A stretch of DNA of 64,000 nt from Hyphomicrobiales bacterium. GTDB lineage: Bacteria; Pseudomonadota; Alphaproteobacteria; Rhizobiales; Rhizobiaceae. The stretch lies in assembly GCA_900468285.1 (NCBI GenBank), contig UBTF01000002.1, positions 62,001-126,000 on the forward strand. The letters are read 5' to 3'. This document shows positions 1 through 9,151 of this stretch, one piece after another. Numbering within the stretch: the stretch's first letter is position 1; the number at the start of each line of letters is the position of its first letter. The notes below the pieces were generated by a model that saw only the letters and a program-made list of their open reading frames with translations, was not told the DNA's origin and made no database searches. Both the position numbers and the translations under genes were made by a program.

Positions 1-609
1 AAGGGGGATGCCGATTTTGCGCTTATTCTGGAAGACGACGTCATATTCGCAGATGACTTCCTGCAAACAATCGATGACGCCATCTGTCATGCGCAGGACT
101 GGGATATTCTGCGGCTGACGACCGTCAACCGGGGCCGAAAGTTTCCCTTCAAAACCATTTCACCAGACCGGCAGCTGGCCATCGCGTTGACACGGGAGAA
201 AGGCGCAGGCGCTTATATCATCAACAGAAAGTCCGCAGACTGGATTGCGAACAGATTGCTGCCGATGCGGCTTGCCTATGATATCGCCTACGATCTTGAG
301 TTTTTCACTGGTCTGATGGCCGCGTTCGTTTATCCGATCTGCGCCACTCAGGACGCCTATCTGGAGCACGAAAGCCAGATACAGATCGATATCCGCAACT
401 ACCGCCTGCCACGCTGGCGGTACCTGACGGTATTGCCCTACCGCGCATTTCTTGAAACATCGCGGTTCATCTGTCGCAGCGCATTGCTCGGCTTTTACAA
501 AGTGAAATACGGATTGCTATCGCCGGGCAGTGATCGCGAGGCTAAAGCGCAGGCGCAGGTCAGCGAAGGCGAGCTATCGGACACTACACCTGGGTCTCGC
601 CTGGTGTGA
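1..609 (+). CDS. Glycosyltransferase family 25 (LPS/LOS biosynthesis), 3' part
   Basis: The reading frame is open from the first base of the window, so the N-terminus is missing; 202 residues are visible. The visible part begins with ALILEDDV, the acidic EDD motif (visible residues 11-13) typical of family 25 glycosyltransferases, which add sugars to lipopolysaccharide or lipooligosaccharide at the cytoplasmic face of the inner membrane. Further on come a KGAGAYIINRK segment, usual in this family, and a basic C-terminal region. The stop codon overlaps the end of the convergent small gene on the other strand by 26 bp. The family call rests on the EDD motif and overall pattern; the acceptor sugar cannot be told. 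Confidence 0.8.
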   Translation, partial: KGDADFALILEDDVIFADDFLQTIDDAICHAQDWDILRLTTVNRGRKFPFKTISPDRQLAIALTREKGAGAYIINRKSADWIANRLLPMRLAYDIAYDLEFFTGLMAAFVYPICATQDAYLEHESQIQIDIRNYRLPRWRYLTVLPYRAFLETSRFICRSALLGFYKVKYGLLSPGSDREAKAQAQVSEGELSDTTPGSRLV

Positions 610-709
610 AGCCTATGAGGTAAATCGCGGCCACGATGATGGCGAGGACGAAAATCGAGATGACGAAAAGCGTCATGCGGTTCAGAGGTTTGCGGGTCGT
701 TTTCTTCAT
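584..709 (-). CDS. Small single-pass membrane protein, 41 aa, unknown function
   Basis: This is a 41-codon ORF with an N-terminus rich in Lys and Arg (MKKTTRKPLNR), one hydrophobic helix at about residues 12-34 and a short polar tail. By the positive-inside rule the N-terminus should face the cytoplasm. An AAGG ribosome binding site lies about 9 nt before the ATG, which favours this start over longer in-frame ones. It converges on the glycosyltransferase gene and overlaps its last 26 bp. I do not recognise the family. The charge pattern and the binding site make it likely to be a real gene. Confidence 0.6.
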   Translation of the reverse strand: MKKTTRKPLNRMTLFVISIFVLAIIVAAIYLIGFTPGETQV

Positions 710-851
710 GGCCCAATAACCTTCCAACCGGTTTTTGGTTCCGATAAAATGGCATGACCTTTGGCTCATGATTGCCTTTTTGTCGGAAATCAATTTCGTT
801 CCAAAGCCATATGGGCTAGTGCTGCCTCGCTTCCTCAATTTTTGGCCACAC

Positions 852-1337
852 ATGAAAAACAATCCATCGACGAGCCTCAATCCGCTTCACCTTGCTGCGG
901 CATTTGCAAGCGGTTGCCTTCTGACACTCATGGTGCATTTCAACGGTATGCTCGCGCATTTCGGTAGCGCCCTGTTTTCCTCTTGGACGGCACATGGCAC
1001 AGGCACCGTCGCCGCACTCATCTATCTTGCACTTCTGTATAGAAAGCCAAAAAGTGCGAATGTAGCGCCCAAACCAAAGGCACCGGTCTGGGCCTATTGC
1101 GGCGGCGTCATCGGCGCAGCCATCGTGATGCTCACCTCCACTGCCGTCAACTCGCCACTTGCACTCTCCGGTACGCTTGCTCTTGGCCTTGGCGGACAGG
1201 TCATATTCAGCCTCGCTGCAGATGCCTGGGGCCTGTTCGGCTTGCCGAAACGCCGGCCGGATGGCCGCGATATGACCGCCATCGCCCTTATTCTCACGGG
1301 CAGCGCGCTCATCATTCTGGTCGGGAGAACCGCATGA
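852..1337 (+). CDS. YdcZ/DUF606-type DMT transporter, first half of a pair
   Basis: A membrane protein of about 161 residues with several hydrophobic helices, resembling the small YdcZ (DUF606) branch of the drug/metabolite transporter superfamily. Its stop codon overlaps the ATG of the next gene (ATGA), and that gene encodes a second protein of the same kind. The two probably form a heterodimeric permease, as is common for short DMT proteins. The frame can be extended to a TTG at 735, but the ATG at 852 gives a normal length; no good ribosome binding site is visible for either start. The substrate is unknown. Confidence 0.72.
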   Translation: MKNNPSTSLNPLHLAAAFASGCLLTLMVHFNGMLAHFGSALFSSWTAHGTGTVAALIYLALLYRKPKSANVAPKPKAPVWAYCGGVIGAAIVMLTSTAVNSPLALSGTLALGLGGQVIFSLAADAWGLFGLPKRRPDGRDMTAIALILTGSALIILVGRTA

Positions 1338-1756
1338 CCCTCTGGATTGCAATGGCGTTTCTGGGCGGCGTACTCGTTTCTCTCAGCCGGCAGGTCAACG
1401 GGCGGCTCAGCCTGTCCAACTCGCCCCTGATCGCATCGCTGTGGAACCACCTTGTCGGCTTTGTCGTGCTGACGATCCTCGGACTTCTGGTTGGCGGCCT
1501 GCTGCCATCAGGCGCAGCGGATGCGCCCTGGTACGCCTATATTGGCGGACCGATAGGGGTGATTTTCATCGCTTCCGGCAGCTGGCTGATCCCGCGCATC
1601 GGTGCCGTCAATACGGCACTTCTGGTCATCAGCGGCCAGATGGTGTCCGGAGTGGTGCTCGACCTTTTCAGCGACCAGCCGCCGAAGCTCTGGGCAAGTG
1701 CTCTCGGCGTTCTGCTGATCCTCGGCGGAATGCTGCTGACGCAGCGCCGAAAATAG
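1334..1756 (+). CDS. YdcZ/DUF606-type DMT transporter, second half of a pair
   Basis: A 140-residue hydrophobic protein with about five predicted membrane segments and the pattern MAFLGGVLVSLSRQVNGRLS at the N-terminus, followed by GGPIGV and a terminal GVLLILGGMLL helix, typical of YdcZ/DUF606 proteins. The ATG overlaps the stop codon of the upstream partner by 4 bp, implying translational coupling and a two-subunit permease. It ends 6 bp before the end of the convergent transpeptidase-like gene. The transported compound cannot be inferred. Confidence 0.8.
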   Translation: MTLWIAMAFLGGVLVSLSRQVNGRLSLSNSPLIASLWNHLVGFVVLTILGLLVGGLLPSGAADAPWYAYIGGPIGVIFIASGSWLIPRIGAVNTALLVISGQMVSGVVLDLFSDQPPKLWASALGVLLILGGMLLTQRRK

Positions 1757-1762
1757 GCAGGA

Positions 1763-3046
1763 TCAGGAGTCCGTACCGCGCCCGGACAACATGCCGAACA
1801 GGGTCTTGCCGCCACTCTTCGTGCCGCCAGCCGTCATGGCAGGCCGACCGGAAAGCTTGGGAACAACGACGATACGCTTGACTTCTCCGCGCTTGAAGGC
1901 GGCCAGGAAGCGTGGGTAATCCTTGAAGACCACGCAGCCGTTGGATTCGCCACGCCGGGCCAGCATGTAGGTATGCGCAAGCAGACCATCGCGGCCATGC
2001 GGCTTGATTCCGCTTTCCGGCGTCAGACGGATCGCCTCAACGCCATGAAAGAGCGATTCGCGCATGGTCAGCTTGTAGCTGGATGGCGGAGTAGCGCCGC
2101 GCATCTTGACGTGCACGAAATCCGGATTGTCGCGCATCTTGCCGATGCCCGAATGCGCTTCCAGCTTTTCACCGCTTGGCATGTGAACGACGCCTGCCGA
2201 AATATCGTAGATTGCGGTGCCGTTGCCCCGGTCAGGCCATGGAACCGCGTCCATTTTGGTTTCCCGCATGGGATTGTCGGGACGCGCAAATGCCACCATC
2301 GTATTGGTCGCAGGCGCTTGTGGCGCTGCCGGGCGGGTGGGCACCTGTGCCGGGATAGCGGCAAGCTGCTTTTCAGAAGATGAGGGATTGCCAGGGCGGG
2401 GTGTCGGCTCGACGTCCACTGCCCGCGCGATCTGTGGCCGGAAGCTTGGCAGCGGAACGGTTTCGGGCAGAAGATCTATTTCATCGTCAGTGGTGGTCTG
2501 CGGCTTGCCGAGCGCCACTTCAAATGCCGGATGCTCGCGCGCCTGCGTTTCCAGCATTGCCAGCTCGGGATTGTCACCCGAACGTCCAAGAGCGGAATCG
2601 ACAATGGCCGATGGGCGCAAAGCGGCCAAGGCCTCGATCGTCGCCTTCTCATGGGCGTTGATGGCAGCAGCTGCTCCGAATCGCTCGGTGAAAGCCTTGG
2701 CGCCAATGTGATGCTCGGCAGCAAGCCGCATGGCTTTCTGGCTACCGGCATGGCCGCCTTCGGAAAGGCGGGAGAATTTGCGGATATGGACATTGCGCCC
2801 GGTAGCGTCGACGCCCCCCTGCTCCAGCCTTGCCAGGTTGGAGACCAGCATCGTTTCGAACCGTCCGGTGCCGTGAGAGGCCTGCGCCATGCCGTGCAGC
2901 GAAGCAAAGGCCGTCACCGCACAGATGCTTGCCAGAACCCCGCCGCCAAGCATGGCGGAAAGGCCTGAGATGCCGAAGCTCTTTGGTTTTCTGGTAAGGG
3001 ACGCGCCGATGCGCGCATCTCTATAGGCCACGACTGATGACGCCAT
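1763..3046 (-). CDS. Tlde1/DUF2778 domain protein, putative L,D-transpeptidase-fold murein enzyme
   Basis: The 427-residue protein has a membrane anchor at about residues 28-50, a long variable Pro- and Ala-containing linker, and a C-terminal DUF2778 (Tlde1) domain at about residues 275-395. The domain holds VVHMPSGEKLEAHSG and the putative catalytic pair H358 and C371 in the segment ending ESNGCVVF. Tlde1 proteins have an L,D-transpeptidase-like fold and act on tetrapeptide stems; the best-known member is a type VI secretion toxin. No immunity or secretion gene is adjacent here and the protein carries its own anchor, so I infer a housekeeping periplasmic enzyme rather than a toxin. It converges on the DMT pair. 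Confidence 0.8.
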   Translation of the reverse strand: MASSVVAYRDARIGASLTRKPKSFGISGLSAMLGGGVLASICAVTAFASLHGMAQASHGTGRFETMLVSNLARLEQGGVDATGRNVHIRKFSRLSEGGHAGSQKAMRLAAEHHIGAKAFTERFGAAAAINAHEKATIEALAALRPSAIVDSALGRSGDNPELAMLETQAREHPAFEVALGKPQTTTDDEIDLLPETVPLPSFRPQIARAVDVEPTPRPGNPSSSEKQLAAIPAQVPTRPAAPQAPATNTMVAFARPDNPMRETKMDAVPWPDRGNGTAIYDISAGVVHMPSGEKLEAHSGIGKMRDNPDFVHVKMRGATPPSSYKLTMRESLFHGVEAIRLTPESGIKPHGRDGLLAHTYMLARRGESNGCVVFKDYPRFLAAFKRGEVKRIVVVPKLSGRPAMTAGGTKSGGKTLFGMLSGRGTDS

Positions 3047-3484
3047 GATACTCGTTACTCGAACCGTTTACGCAAAACCGGGCATGACCGGCTACCGTGT
3101 TGATGCAAAGAGCACCGCGCCTTGCTTGCGCTGGTCCTCTGGCTGACTGGTTCAAAGCATGACGAATTATGGTAACCAAAGTCTTTACAAGTCCCCTGAA
3201 AACGCAGTTCTTTCAAGCTTGCATGTTTCTCTGCAACAGCACCGGGCGCCACACGTAACGATGTTACACAGGAAATCCGGAATGAGCGCTGTTTGAGATT
3301 CGATTTGGATGCTGAATGATTCTCCCAATCGACACCGCTCCCCTAAATGCCGACTTTGCCGAAATTTGGCTACAAATGCGGCGGTGTTACGGCAGATGAG
3401 AAGCTGCAGCAACGATCTCGATCCTTTCCCCTTGATCCATCGTCGCTCGCTTGGCATCCTGTCACGATGACTGGAGGAAGCATC
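3047..3484. other. Intergenic region between the divergent Tlde1-like gene and pncA
   Basis: About 440 bp with no convincing gene on either strand. It must hold the promoters of the two divergent genes. The one visible structure is a short inverted repeat, GTAAC-GAT-GTTAC at 3255-3267, which could be an operator but is too short to assign. Confidence 0.4.
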
Positions 3485-4111
3485 ATGAAGGCATTGTTGT
3501 TGGTCGATATCCAGAACGGGTTCTGCCCGGGCGGAAACTTGCCAGTACCGGATGGCGACAAGATCGTCCCCATTGCCAACGCGCTGATAGACAATGGCGG
3601 ATACGACCTCATCGTCGCCTCGCAGGATTGGCACCCTGCCGATCATGGCAGCTTTGCTTCACGGCATCCCGGGAAAAAGCCTTTCGAAATGGGCGAACTC
3701 TCCGGAAAACCGCAAGTCCTTTGGCCGGATCACTGCGTGCAGGAAACCGCGGATGCCGATTTTCACCCCGACCTGAATGTGCAGGCTTTCGACTATGTGC
3801 AGCAAAAGGGTGAGAACGCAGCTGTCGACAGCTATTCCGCCTTCCGCGACAATGACCACCTCGCAACGACAGGGCTTGGCGAGTATCTCCAGCGCCAGGG
3901 GGTGACCGATCTGGATGTCTGTGGCTTGGCCACCGACTATTGCGTCAGCTTTTCCGTGCTGGATGCGATGGAAATGCTGCCCGGCGTCAAGGTTCGCTTC
4001 ATCGAGGATGCAAGCCGTGGCATCGACCCGGAGGGTATCAGAAACGCCATCTCGCTTATGCGCGCAAAGGGCGCAGGCATCGTCAACAGCACCGACATAT
4101 TGAGCGATTGA
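3485..4111 (+). CDS. pncA: Nicotinamidase/pyrazinamidase
   Basis: Hydrolyses nicotinamide to nicotinate and ammonia in the cytoplasm for NAD salvage. The 208-residue protein is a complete isochorismatase-fold enzyme. The catalytic triad is visible as D8 (LLVDIQNGF), K108 and C153 (ATDYCVSF), and the metal site as D48, H50 and H54 in ASQDWHPADH. The start at 3485 is preceded by an AGGAAG ribosome binding site. The gene stands alone, transcribed toward the convergent DUF2164 gene. Confidence 0.95.
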   Translation: MKALLLVDIQNGFCPGGNLPVPDGDKIVPIANALIDNGGYDLIVASQDWHPADHGSFASRHPGKKPFEMGELSGKPQVLWPDHCVQETADADFHPDLNVQAFDYVQQKGENAAVDSYSAFRDNDHLATTGLGEYLQRQGVTDLDVCGLATDYCVSFSVLDAMEMLPGVKVRFIEDASRGIDPEGIRNAISLMRAKGAGIVNSTDILSD

Positions 4112-4123
4112 TTCGCAGCCACG

Positions 4124-4375
4124 TTACCGGCGAGGAATTGAACGTTCCAGCAGATCGATATCGGCAGCGGCATATTCCATACGTTGCAGCACCGCCTCAT
4201 GGGCGTCACGCAGACCCTTGTTGTAAAAGACCGGGCCTATCACCTCCGCCAGATGGTCAACCAGAATTTCGACCTGAAGCGAGCCGATCTCGACATCAAG
4301 CTCGTGGGTAAGATAATGGCGCAATGCCAGAACCATATCGGTCTTTTGCTGTTTTTCCAGCTTCAGATCCTTCAT
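4124..4375 (-). CDS. DUF2164 family protein
   Basis: An 83-residue soluble, largely helical protein. It matches the DUF2164 pattern: a conserved hydrophobic core with a GPVFYNKGLRDA segment and acidic helices around LDVEIGSLQ. The function of the family is unknown. It ends 12 bp from the end of pncA, in convergent orientation. There is no signal peptide or membrane segment. Confidence 0.8.
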   Translation of the reverse strand: MKDLKLEKQQKTDMVLALRHYLTHELDVEIGSLQVEILVDHLAEVIGPVFYNKGLRDAHEAVLQRMEYAAADIDLLERSIPRR

Positions 4376-4504
4376 TCAATGCCCCCTGTTTCGCTGTGAT
4401 CGTAATCCATGGTTCAACGGAATCAATCCGATCTATTCCAGCAATTCGTTTGTCATTGCGCAATTGTGGCGCTAGGAGCAGGAGAAATTCGGAGCCACTA
4501 ACAT

Positions 4505-5224
4505 ATGTCAGTTTCCACATTCCGGTCAGGCGTCAAACGCGGGCTACCCGTCACTCTTTCCGTCATTCCGTTCGGCGCATTGTTTGGCGCTGTTGCGATC
4601 GATAACGGCCTGACAATAGCCGAAGCCGTCTTGATGAGCGGCACGCTCTATGCAGGGGCAAGCCAGCTTGTCGGCATCGAGCTGTTCAACCAGAACCTGC
4701 CTGCCTGGCTCGTTATCCTGTCCATCTTCGCGGTCAATTTCCGCCACGTGCTCTATTCCGCAGCCATGGTGCGCATCGTGCCGGATTGGTCGGTCGCCAA
4801 GAAGGCGGTCGGCTTCTTTTTCATGGTCGATCCGCAATTTGCCGAAGCCGTGCGGGAAAAGGAAATGCACGGAAAGGTCGGCTTTGCCTGGTACATGGGC
4901 TATGCGCTGATCGTTTATACCGGCTGGATGATTTCCACCGTCGCCGGGGCTTCACTCGGCAATCTCATCGGTGATCCCAAGGCGGCCGGATTTGATGTGC
5001 TATTGCCCGTCTATTTCATGGGAATGGTCATGGGCTTTCGAAAACGCGGAAATTTCTACCCCGTCATGCTTGCCAGTGCCATCGGGGCAATCGCCGCATT
5101 CCATTTCGTCGGCTCGCCCTGGCATGTCAGCATAGGCGCGATGACGGGCATCCTGCTTGCTGTCATTCTGCCACCTGCCCGGCCTGAAACCGAGGTGACG
5201 GAAGCTTCCGGGGAGCACGCATGA
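4505..5224 (+). CDS. azlC: AzlC family branched-chain amino acid exporter, large subunit
   Basis: A 239-residue inner-membrane protein with about six to seven hydrophobic segments. AzlC-type markers include GLPVTLSVIPFGALFG near the N-terminus, MSGTLYAGASQLVGIELF, and NFRHVLYSAAM. AzlC and the small partner AzlD form a two-component exporter of branched-chain amino acids or analogues. The stop codon overlaps the azlD start (ATGA), so the two are translationally coupled. The substrate is inferred from the family only. Confidence 0.9.
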   Translation: MSVSTFRSGVKRGLPVTLSVIPFGALFGAVAIDNGLTIAEAVLMSGTLYAGASQLVGIELFNQNLPAWLVILSIFAVNFRHVLYSAAMVRIVPDWSVAKKAVGFFFMVDPQFAEAVREKEMHGKVGFAWYMGYALIVYTGWMISTVAGASLGNLIGDPKAAGFDVLLPVYFMGMVMGFRKRGNFYPVMLASAIGAIAAFHFVGSPWHVSIGAMTGILLAVILPPARPETEVTEASGEHA

Positions 5225-5538
5225 TGGACGCACTTTTCGATCCCCAGACCCTCTGCATTATCATCGCCGGCGCTATCGCCACCTATCTTACCCGTGTTGG
5301 TGGCTATGTGCTTATGGTGCGCATGAAGACCATCCCGCCCCGTGTCGAGGCCGGGCTGAATGCCGTCCCCGTCGCGGTTCTGACCACGCTTGTTGCGCCC
5401 GCTTTCTTCGAGGGCGGCTATGAGGTCAAGCTGGCAATGGTGTTTGCGCTTGTCATTGGCCTGCGCTTTCCCGGCCTGATCATGCTCATATCAGGCTGGG
5501 CGCTTGTTGTGGCCATGCGCTATTTCTCTATCGCGTAA
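5221..5538 (+). CDS. azlD: AzlD domain protein, small exporter subunit
   Basis: A 105-residue protein with three to four membrane helices; the N-terminal helix carries IIIAGAIATYLTRVGGYVL, typical of AzlD. It pairs with the overlapping upstream AzlC to form the exporter. Its 3' end overlaps the convergent aminopeptidase gene by 11 bp. Confidence 0.9.
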   Translation: MMDALFDPQTLCIIIAGAIATYLTRVGGYVLMVRMKTIPPRVEAGLNAVPVAVLTTLVAPAFFEGGYEVKLAMVFALVIGLRFPGLIMLISGWALVVAMRYFSIA

Positions 5539-7363
5539 GGCTTTCCGTTGCAGCGGTCAGCCACCGCTGCACGTCCGCGTCAGAGATCAATGGCATCAGC
5601 TTCTCCCGCACGGTGGCGTGATAGGCATTGAGCCAGTGCAACTCTTCATCCGTCAAAAGAGAAACGACGATCAAGCGCCGATCAATGGGGCACCACGTCA
5701 GGGTCTCGAACGACAGCATGGGCTGATCGCCGCCATCGATGGCTTCTGCCTCACGCACATAGATCAGGTTTTCAATGCGGATGCCGAATTCGCCGGGGCG
5801 GTAGTAGCCGGGCTCGTTGGACAGGATCATGCCGGGCAGGATTTCCTGCTGGGAAACGCGTGAAATCCGCTGCGGCCCCTCATGCACGGAAAGGTAGGAA
5901 CCAACGCCGTGACCCGTCCCGTGTCCGTAGTCGGCACCTGCTTTCCACAAGGCGATACGGGCAAGCGGGTCGAGGTCGCAGCCGCGTGTGCCCTTCGGGA
6001 AACGGGCCGCGCTGATGGCGATTACGCCCTTCAGCACGAGGGTGAAGAACCGCTTCTGTTCTTCCGGCACATTGCCGATGGCAACGGTGCGGGTGATATC
6101 AGTGGTTCCATTGACATATTGTGCGCCAGAATCGACCAGAAACATCTCGCCGTCACCAAGGGTGCGATCGCTGTCGGTCGTGACCCGGTAGTGAATGATG
6201 GCGGCGTTGGGCCCCGCACCGGAAATCGTATCGAAGGAAATATCCTTGAGCGGGTTCTGCATCGCCTGCCCCACCCGCGCACGTGTCGCTTCCAGAGCCT
6301 TTACCGCGGCAATCTCGGTGACGCTGCCGGGTGCCTGAGCATCCAGCCATGCCAGGTACTCCACCATCGCGGCACCGTCCTGAACATGCGCGGCGGCAGA
6401 ACCATCAAGCTCCGCCTTGTTCTTGCAGGCGCGCGGCAGCTTTACGGGATCGGCAGCTTCGATCACCTCACCGCCCGCTTCAACAATGGAAAGCGTCAAT
6501 GCGACCGGTGTCACATCGACATCGGCAAGCACACGGCATGCGGCGCTGGCAATGGCATGCAGCCGCGCCTCTATGTCCTCAGGCGGCAATTGGGTGGCGA
6601 GTTGCGAAAGATAGGCCTTCACCTCGTCGCCTGTCTTGCGTTCATCGAGAAACAGATCTGCCTTGCCATCGGCATAGATAATGGCGCGCGCCAGCGGATG
6701 CGGCGTATGCGGTACATCATTGCCACGAATATTGAATATCCATGCGATAGAAGATGGATCGGTAATCAGGACCGCATTGGCCTGTCGCGCGGCAACGATC
6801 TCCCCGATCGTCGCAATCTTGAGCTGGGCAGGCGTTCCGGTAACATGATCCGGCTGGATGCTGACGGGCTCCATGGGCTCTTGAGGACGATCAAGCCAGA
6901 GGGGATCCAACGGATTGCTCTCAAGAAGAACGACCGAGCCGCTTTTCTCCGCAAGGGCCTTTTCCAGCCGCTTCAGCTCTGCACCCGTGTGCAGCCATGG
7001 ATCGATACCCAGGCGGAAGCCCTCAGGCGCATTGTCCGACAGCCATTTTGCCGGGGGAGCACCCACCAGATCACCACCGGTAAAGACCGACTGGTCCACC
7101 TGCGACGCCAACTGCGTGGTATAACGACCATCGACGAAGACGATCGCTTGCGTGCGGGTGACGAGCACAATCCCCGCAGAACCGGTAAAGCCGGTCAGCC
7201 ATGACAGCCGCTCGGCACATTCGGGAACATATTCGCCCTGATACTCGTCAGCGCGGGGCACCAGAAAGCCGTCAATGCCAAGCGCATCGAATGTTGCGCG
7301 CAGGGCCTCGACGCGGGCCTTGCCAAATTGCGGAGTGGACTTGTTATCGAATGACTGGAACAT
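5528..7363 (-). CDS. pepP: Xaa-Pro aminopeptidase, M24B family (long form)
   Basis: Removes an N-terminal residue preceding proline, in the cytoplasm. At 611 residues it is the long, two-creatinase-domain form, similar in size to eukaryotic aminopeptidase P. The C-terminal pita-bread domain has the full dimetal site: D411, D422, H485, E517 and E531, in the motifs LVDSGAQY, TTDITRT, GTGHGVGSYL, LSNEPGYY and GIRIENL. I chose the ATG at 7363 because GGAAAG lies just upstream; an in-frame start 17 codons earlier lacks such a site. The symbol pepP is used for the activity and does not imply orthology to the shorter E. coli enzyme. Confidence 0.9.
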   Translation of the reverse strand: MFQSFDNKSTPQFGKARVEALRATFDALGIDGFLVPRADEYQGEYVPECAERLSWLTGFTGSAGIVLVTRTQAIVFVDGRYTTQLASQVDQSVFTGGDLVGAPPAKWLSDNAPEGFRLGIDPWLHTGAELKRLEKALAEKSGSVVLLESNPLDPLWLDRPQEPMEPVSIQPDHVTGTPAQLKIATIGEIVAARQANAVLITDPSSIAWIFNIRGNDVPHTPHPLARAIIYADGKADLFLDERKTGDEVKAYLSQLATQLPPEDIEARLHAIASAACRVLADVDVTPVALTLSIVEAGGEVIEAADPVKLPRACKNKAELDGSAAAHVQDGAAMVEYLAWLDAQAPGSVTEIAAVKALEATRARVGQAMQNPLKDISFDTISGAGPNAAIIHYRVTTDSDRTLGDGEMFLVDSGAQYVNGTTDITRTVAIGNVPEEQKRFFTLVLKGVIAISAARFPKGTRGCDLDPLARIALWKAGADYGHGTGHGVGSYLSVHEGPQRISRVSQQEILPGMILSNEPGYYRPGEFGIRIENLIYVREAEAIDGGDQPMLSFETLTWCPIDRRLIVVSLLTDEELHWLNAYHATVREKLMPLISDADVQRWLTAATESLTR

Positions 7364-7450
7364 GAACTGCTTTCCGAATGCTGATTTCGGTGCAGACCAT
7401 AAGCATGTGAACAAAAACTGTGAAGCGATTTCGGTTAGATCAACCGGTCG

Positions 7451-8329
7451 TCAGTCTTTGCGCAGGTGGATTGTTACCCAGCCATTGCGCCAGATGGTTC
7501 TGACATGGCTGAGATGCATTCCATTATAAGCGGACAGCACCTTCCACCGCTGCGAAGCAAGAATGCCCGACAGAATGACGGTTCCGCCCGGCGCCAGATG
7601 CGTCACCAGTTGCGGCGCCATCTTTATCAATGGGCGGGCAAGGATATTCGCGATGATAAGATCGAATGGTCCGTGCTTGCGGAAGGAATCCGAATGGAAG
7701 CCGGGCGCGGTTTCCAGTGACATTCCCGATACGATGCCGTTGAGCTTGGCATTTTCCTTCGCGACCTTGATGGCAACAGGATCGATATCGGTTGCCAATA
7801 CCGGCACCGGCCGCATCTTGGCCACAGCGATTGCGAGGACGCCACTGCCCGTACCGAGATCCAGCGCGTTGCGAATGGTGCGAGACCGCAGGACCTGCTC
7901 GATCATCTCCAGACAACCGGCCGTGGTGCCGTGGTGCCCGGTGCCGAAAGCCTGACCCGCTTCGATTTCGATGGCGAGATCGTTGATGCGAACCTTGTCG
8001 CGGTCGTGGGAACCATGCACGAGAAAGCGCCCTGCCCGGACGGGCGTCAGCCCCTCAAGCGATTTTGCAATCCAGTCGACATCGGGAATGATTTCACGTT
8101 CAAGGCTCAAATGGGGATAGCTGACCTTCAACGCCTCTTCGAAGCGGCTGCGCACATCCTCTTCCTCGGCAGCAAGAAGGTAGATCGAGGCTTCCCAGAT
8201 ATCCTTCCTCTCATCCACCTCGGTCGTGGCAATGGCGACGTCTTCTTCTCCAAACACCTCCGAAAGAAGATCCAGCACTTCTCCGGCCTGCGCTTCGGTG
8301 GTGGTTACAAAAAGACGAATCTCGCTCAC
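7451..8329 (-). CDS. prmA: Ribosomal protein L11 methyltransferase
   Basis: SAM-dependent methyltransferase that trimethylates ribosomal protein L11. The 292-residue protein has the PrmA layout: an N-terminal L11-binding domain, then a Rossmann domain with ALDLGTGSGVLAIA (motif I), a QAFGTGHHGTTAGCLE loop, and IIANILARPL in place of the usual NPPY-like motif. The start codon is GTG. It lies downstream of the SCO gene on the same strand, 94 bp away. Confidence 0.93.
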   Translation of the reverse strand: MSEIRLFVTTTEAQAGEVLDLLSEVFGEEDVAIATTEVDERKDIWEASIYLLAAEEEDVRSRFEEALKVSYPHLSLEREIIPDVDWIAKSLEGLTPVRAGRFLVHGSHDRDKVRINDLAIEIEAGQAFGTGHHGTTAGCLEMIEQVLRSRTIRNALDLGTGSGVLAIAVAKMRPVPVLATDIDPVAIKVAKENAKLNGIVSGMSLETAPGFHSDSFRKHGPFDLIIANILARPLIKMAPQLVTHLAPGGTVILSGILASQRWKVLSAYNGMHLSHVRTIWRNGWVTIHLRKD

Positions 8330-8423
8330 GGCTTACGCTTCCTTGCATCGGTTTCAGCCGTCAGCCTTTGCCACAAATCTCCATGCAGTCCAATGGACAT
8401 GGCGCGAGATTGTTGAGCCAAGA

Positions 8424-9023
8424 TCAGCTCTTGGTAAGATTTTGCAGCTTTTGCACCGCGACATCAGGATTTTCGCCATAGGCAATGGTTCCGGCGAACC
8501 GGCCCTTGGCATCCAGCAGAATGACGGAGGCCGTGTGATCCATGGTGTAATCGCCGTTCGGGTCCTTTTCATCCACCGGCACCTTCTTGGCGTAGATGCG
8601 ATAGCCCTTGAGCGTATCCGCAATCTTGTCCGGCGTACCGGTAATGCCGGTAATACGCTTCGATACGTTGGAGACATACTGATTGAGGATCTCGGGCGTA
8701 TCGCGCTCGGGATCCACGGAAACGAAATAGGCCTGCATCTTGTCACCGGCGGGATCGATCTTCTCCATCCAGCCATTCAACTCGAACAGCGTTGTGGGGC
8801 AGACTTCGGGGCAGTGTGTGAAGCCAAAGAACAGGGCGGTCGGCTTGCCTTGAAATGCCTTTTCGGTGATCGGCTGACCGTTTTGCGCAACAAGCTGGAA
8901 CGGAACGCCATAGACCTCTTCGACCATTTGATCACGGCTTTTAGTCAGTTCCATCGTCAACCAGCCCATGACACCGAGAAGGACGAGGACAGCACCCCAA
9001 AGAGCGATTCGAATATTCTTCAT
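8424..9023 (-). CDS. SCO1/SenC family copper-binding protein
   Basis: A thioredoxin-fold protein of 199 residues, anchored by an N-terminal helix (about residues 7-25) with the domain in the periplasm. The copper ligands are the CPEVC pair C71 and C75 plus H163 in MDHTAS. SCO proteins deliver copper to the CuA centre of cytochrome c oxidase or act as thiol reductases. No oxidase genes are adjacent. A possible 52-codon membrane gene lies just upstream on the same strand. Confidence 0.92.
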   Translation of the reverse strand: MKNIRIALWGAVLVLLGVMGWLTMELTKSRDQMVEEVYGVPFQLVAQNGQPITEKAFQGKPTALFFGFTHCPEVCPTTLFELNGWMEKIDPAGDKMQAYFVSVDPERDTPEILNQYVSNVSKRITGITGTPDKIADTLKGYRIYAKKVPVDEKDPNGDYTMDHTASVILLDAKGRFAGTIAYGENPDVAVQKLQNLTKS

Positions 9024-9151
9024 GGCATTTTCCGATCAGCCTAGAGCCAGCATCTCAGTGCTTCTAGCCCAAGCCACGTCATTTCAGCAATTCAAGAAAA
9101 GGTTCACCCAGCGAACCGCGCTGATTTGTCTCAAAATGCAGATGAAGTAGC

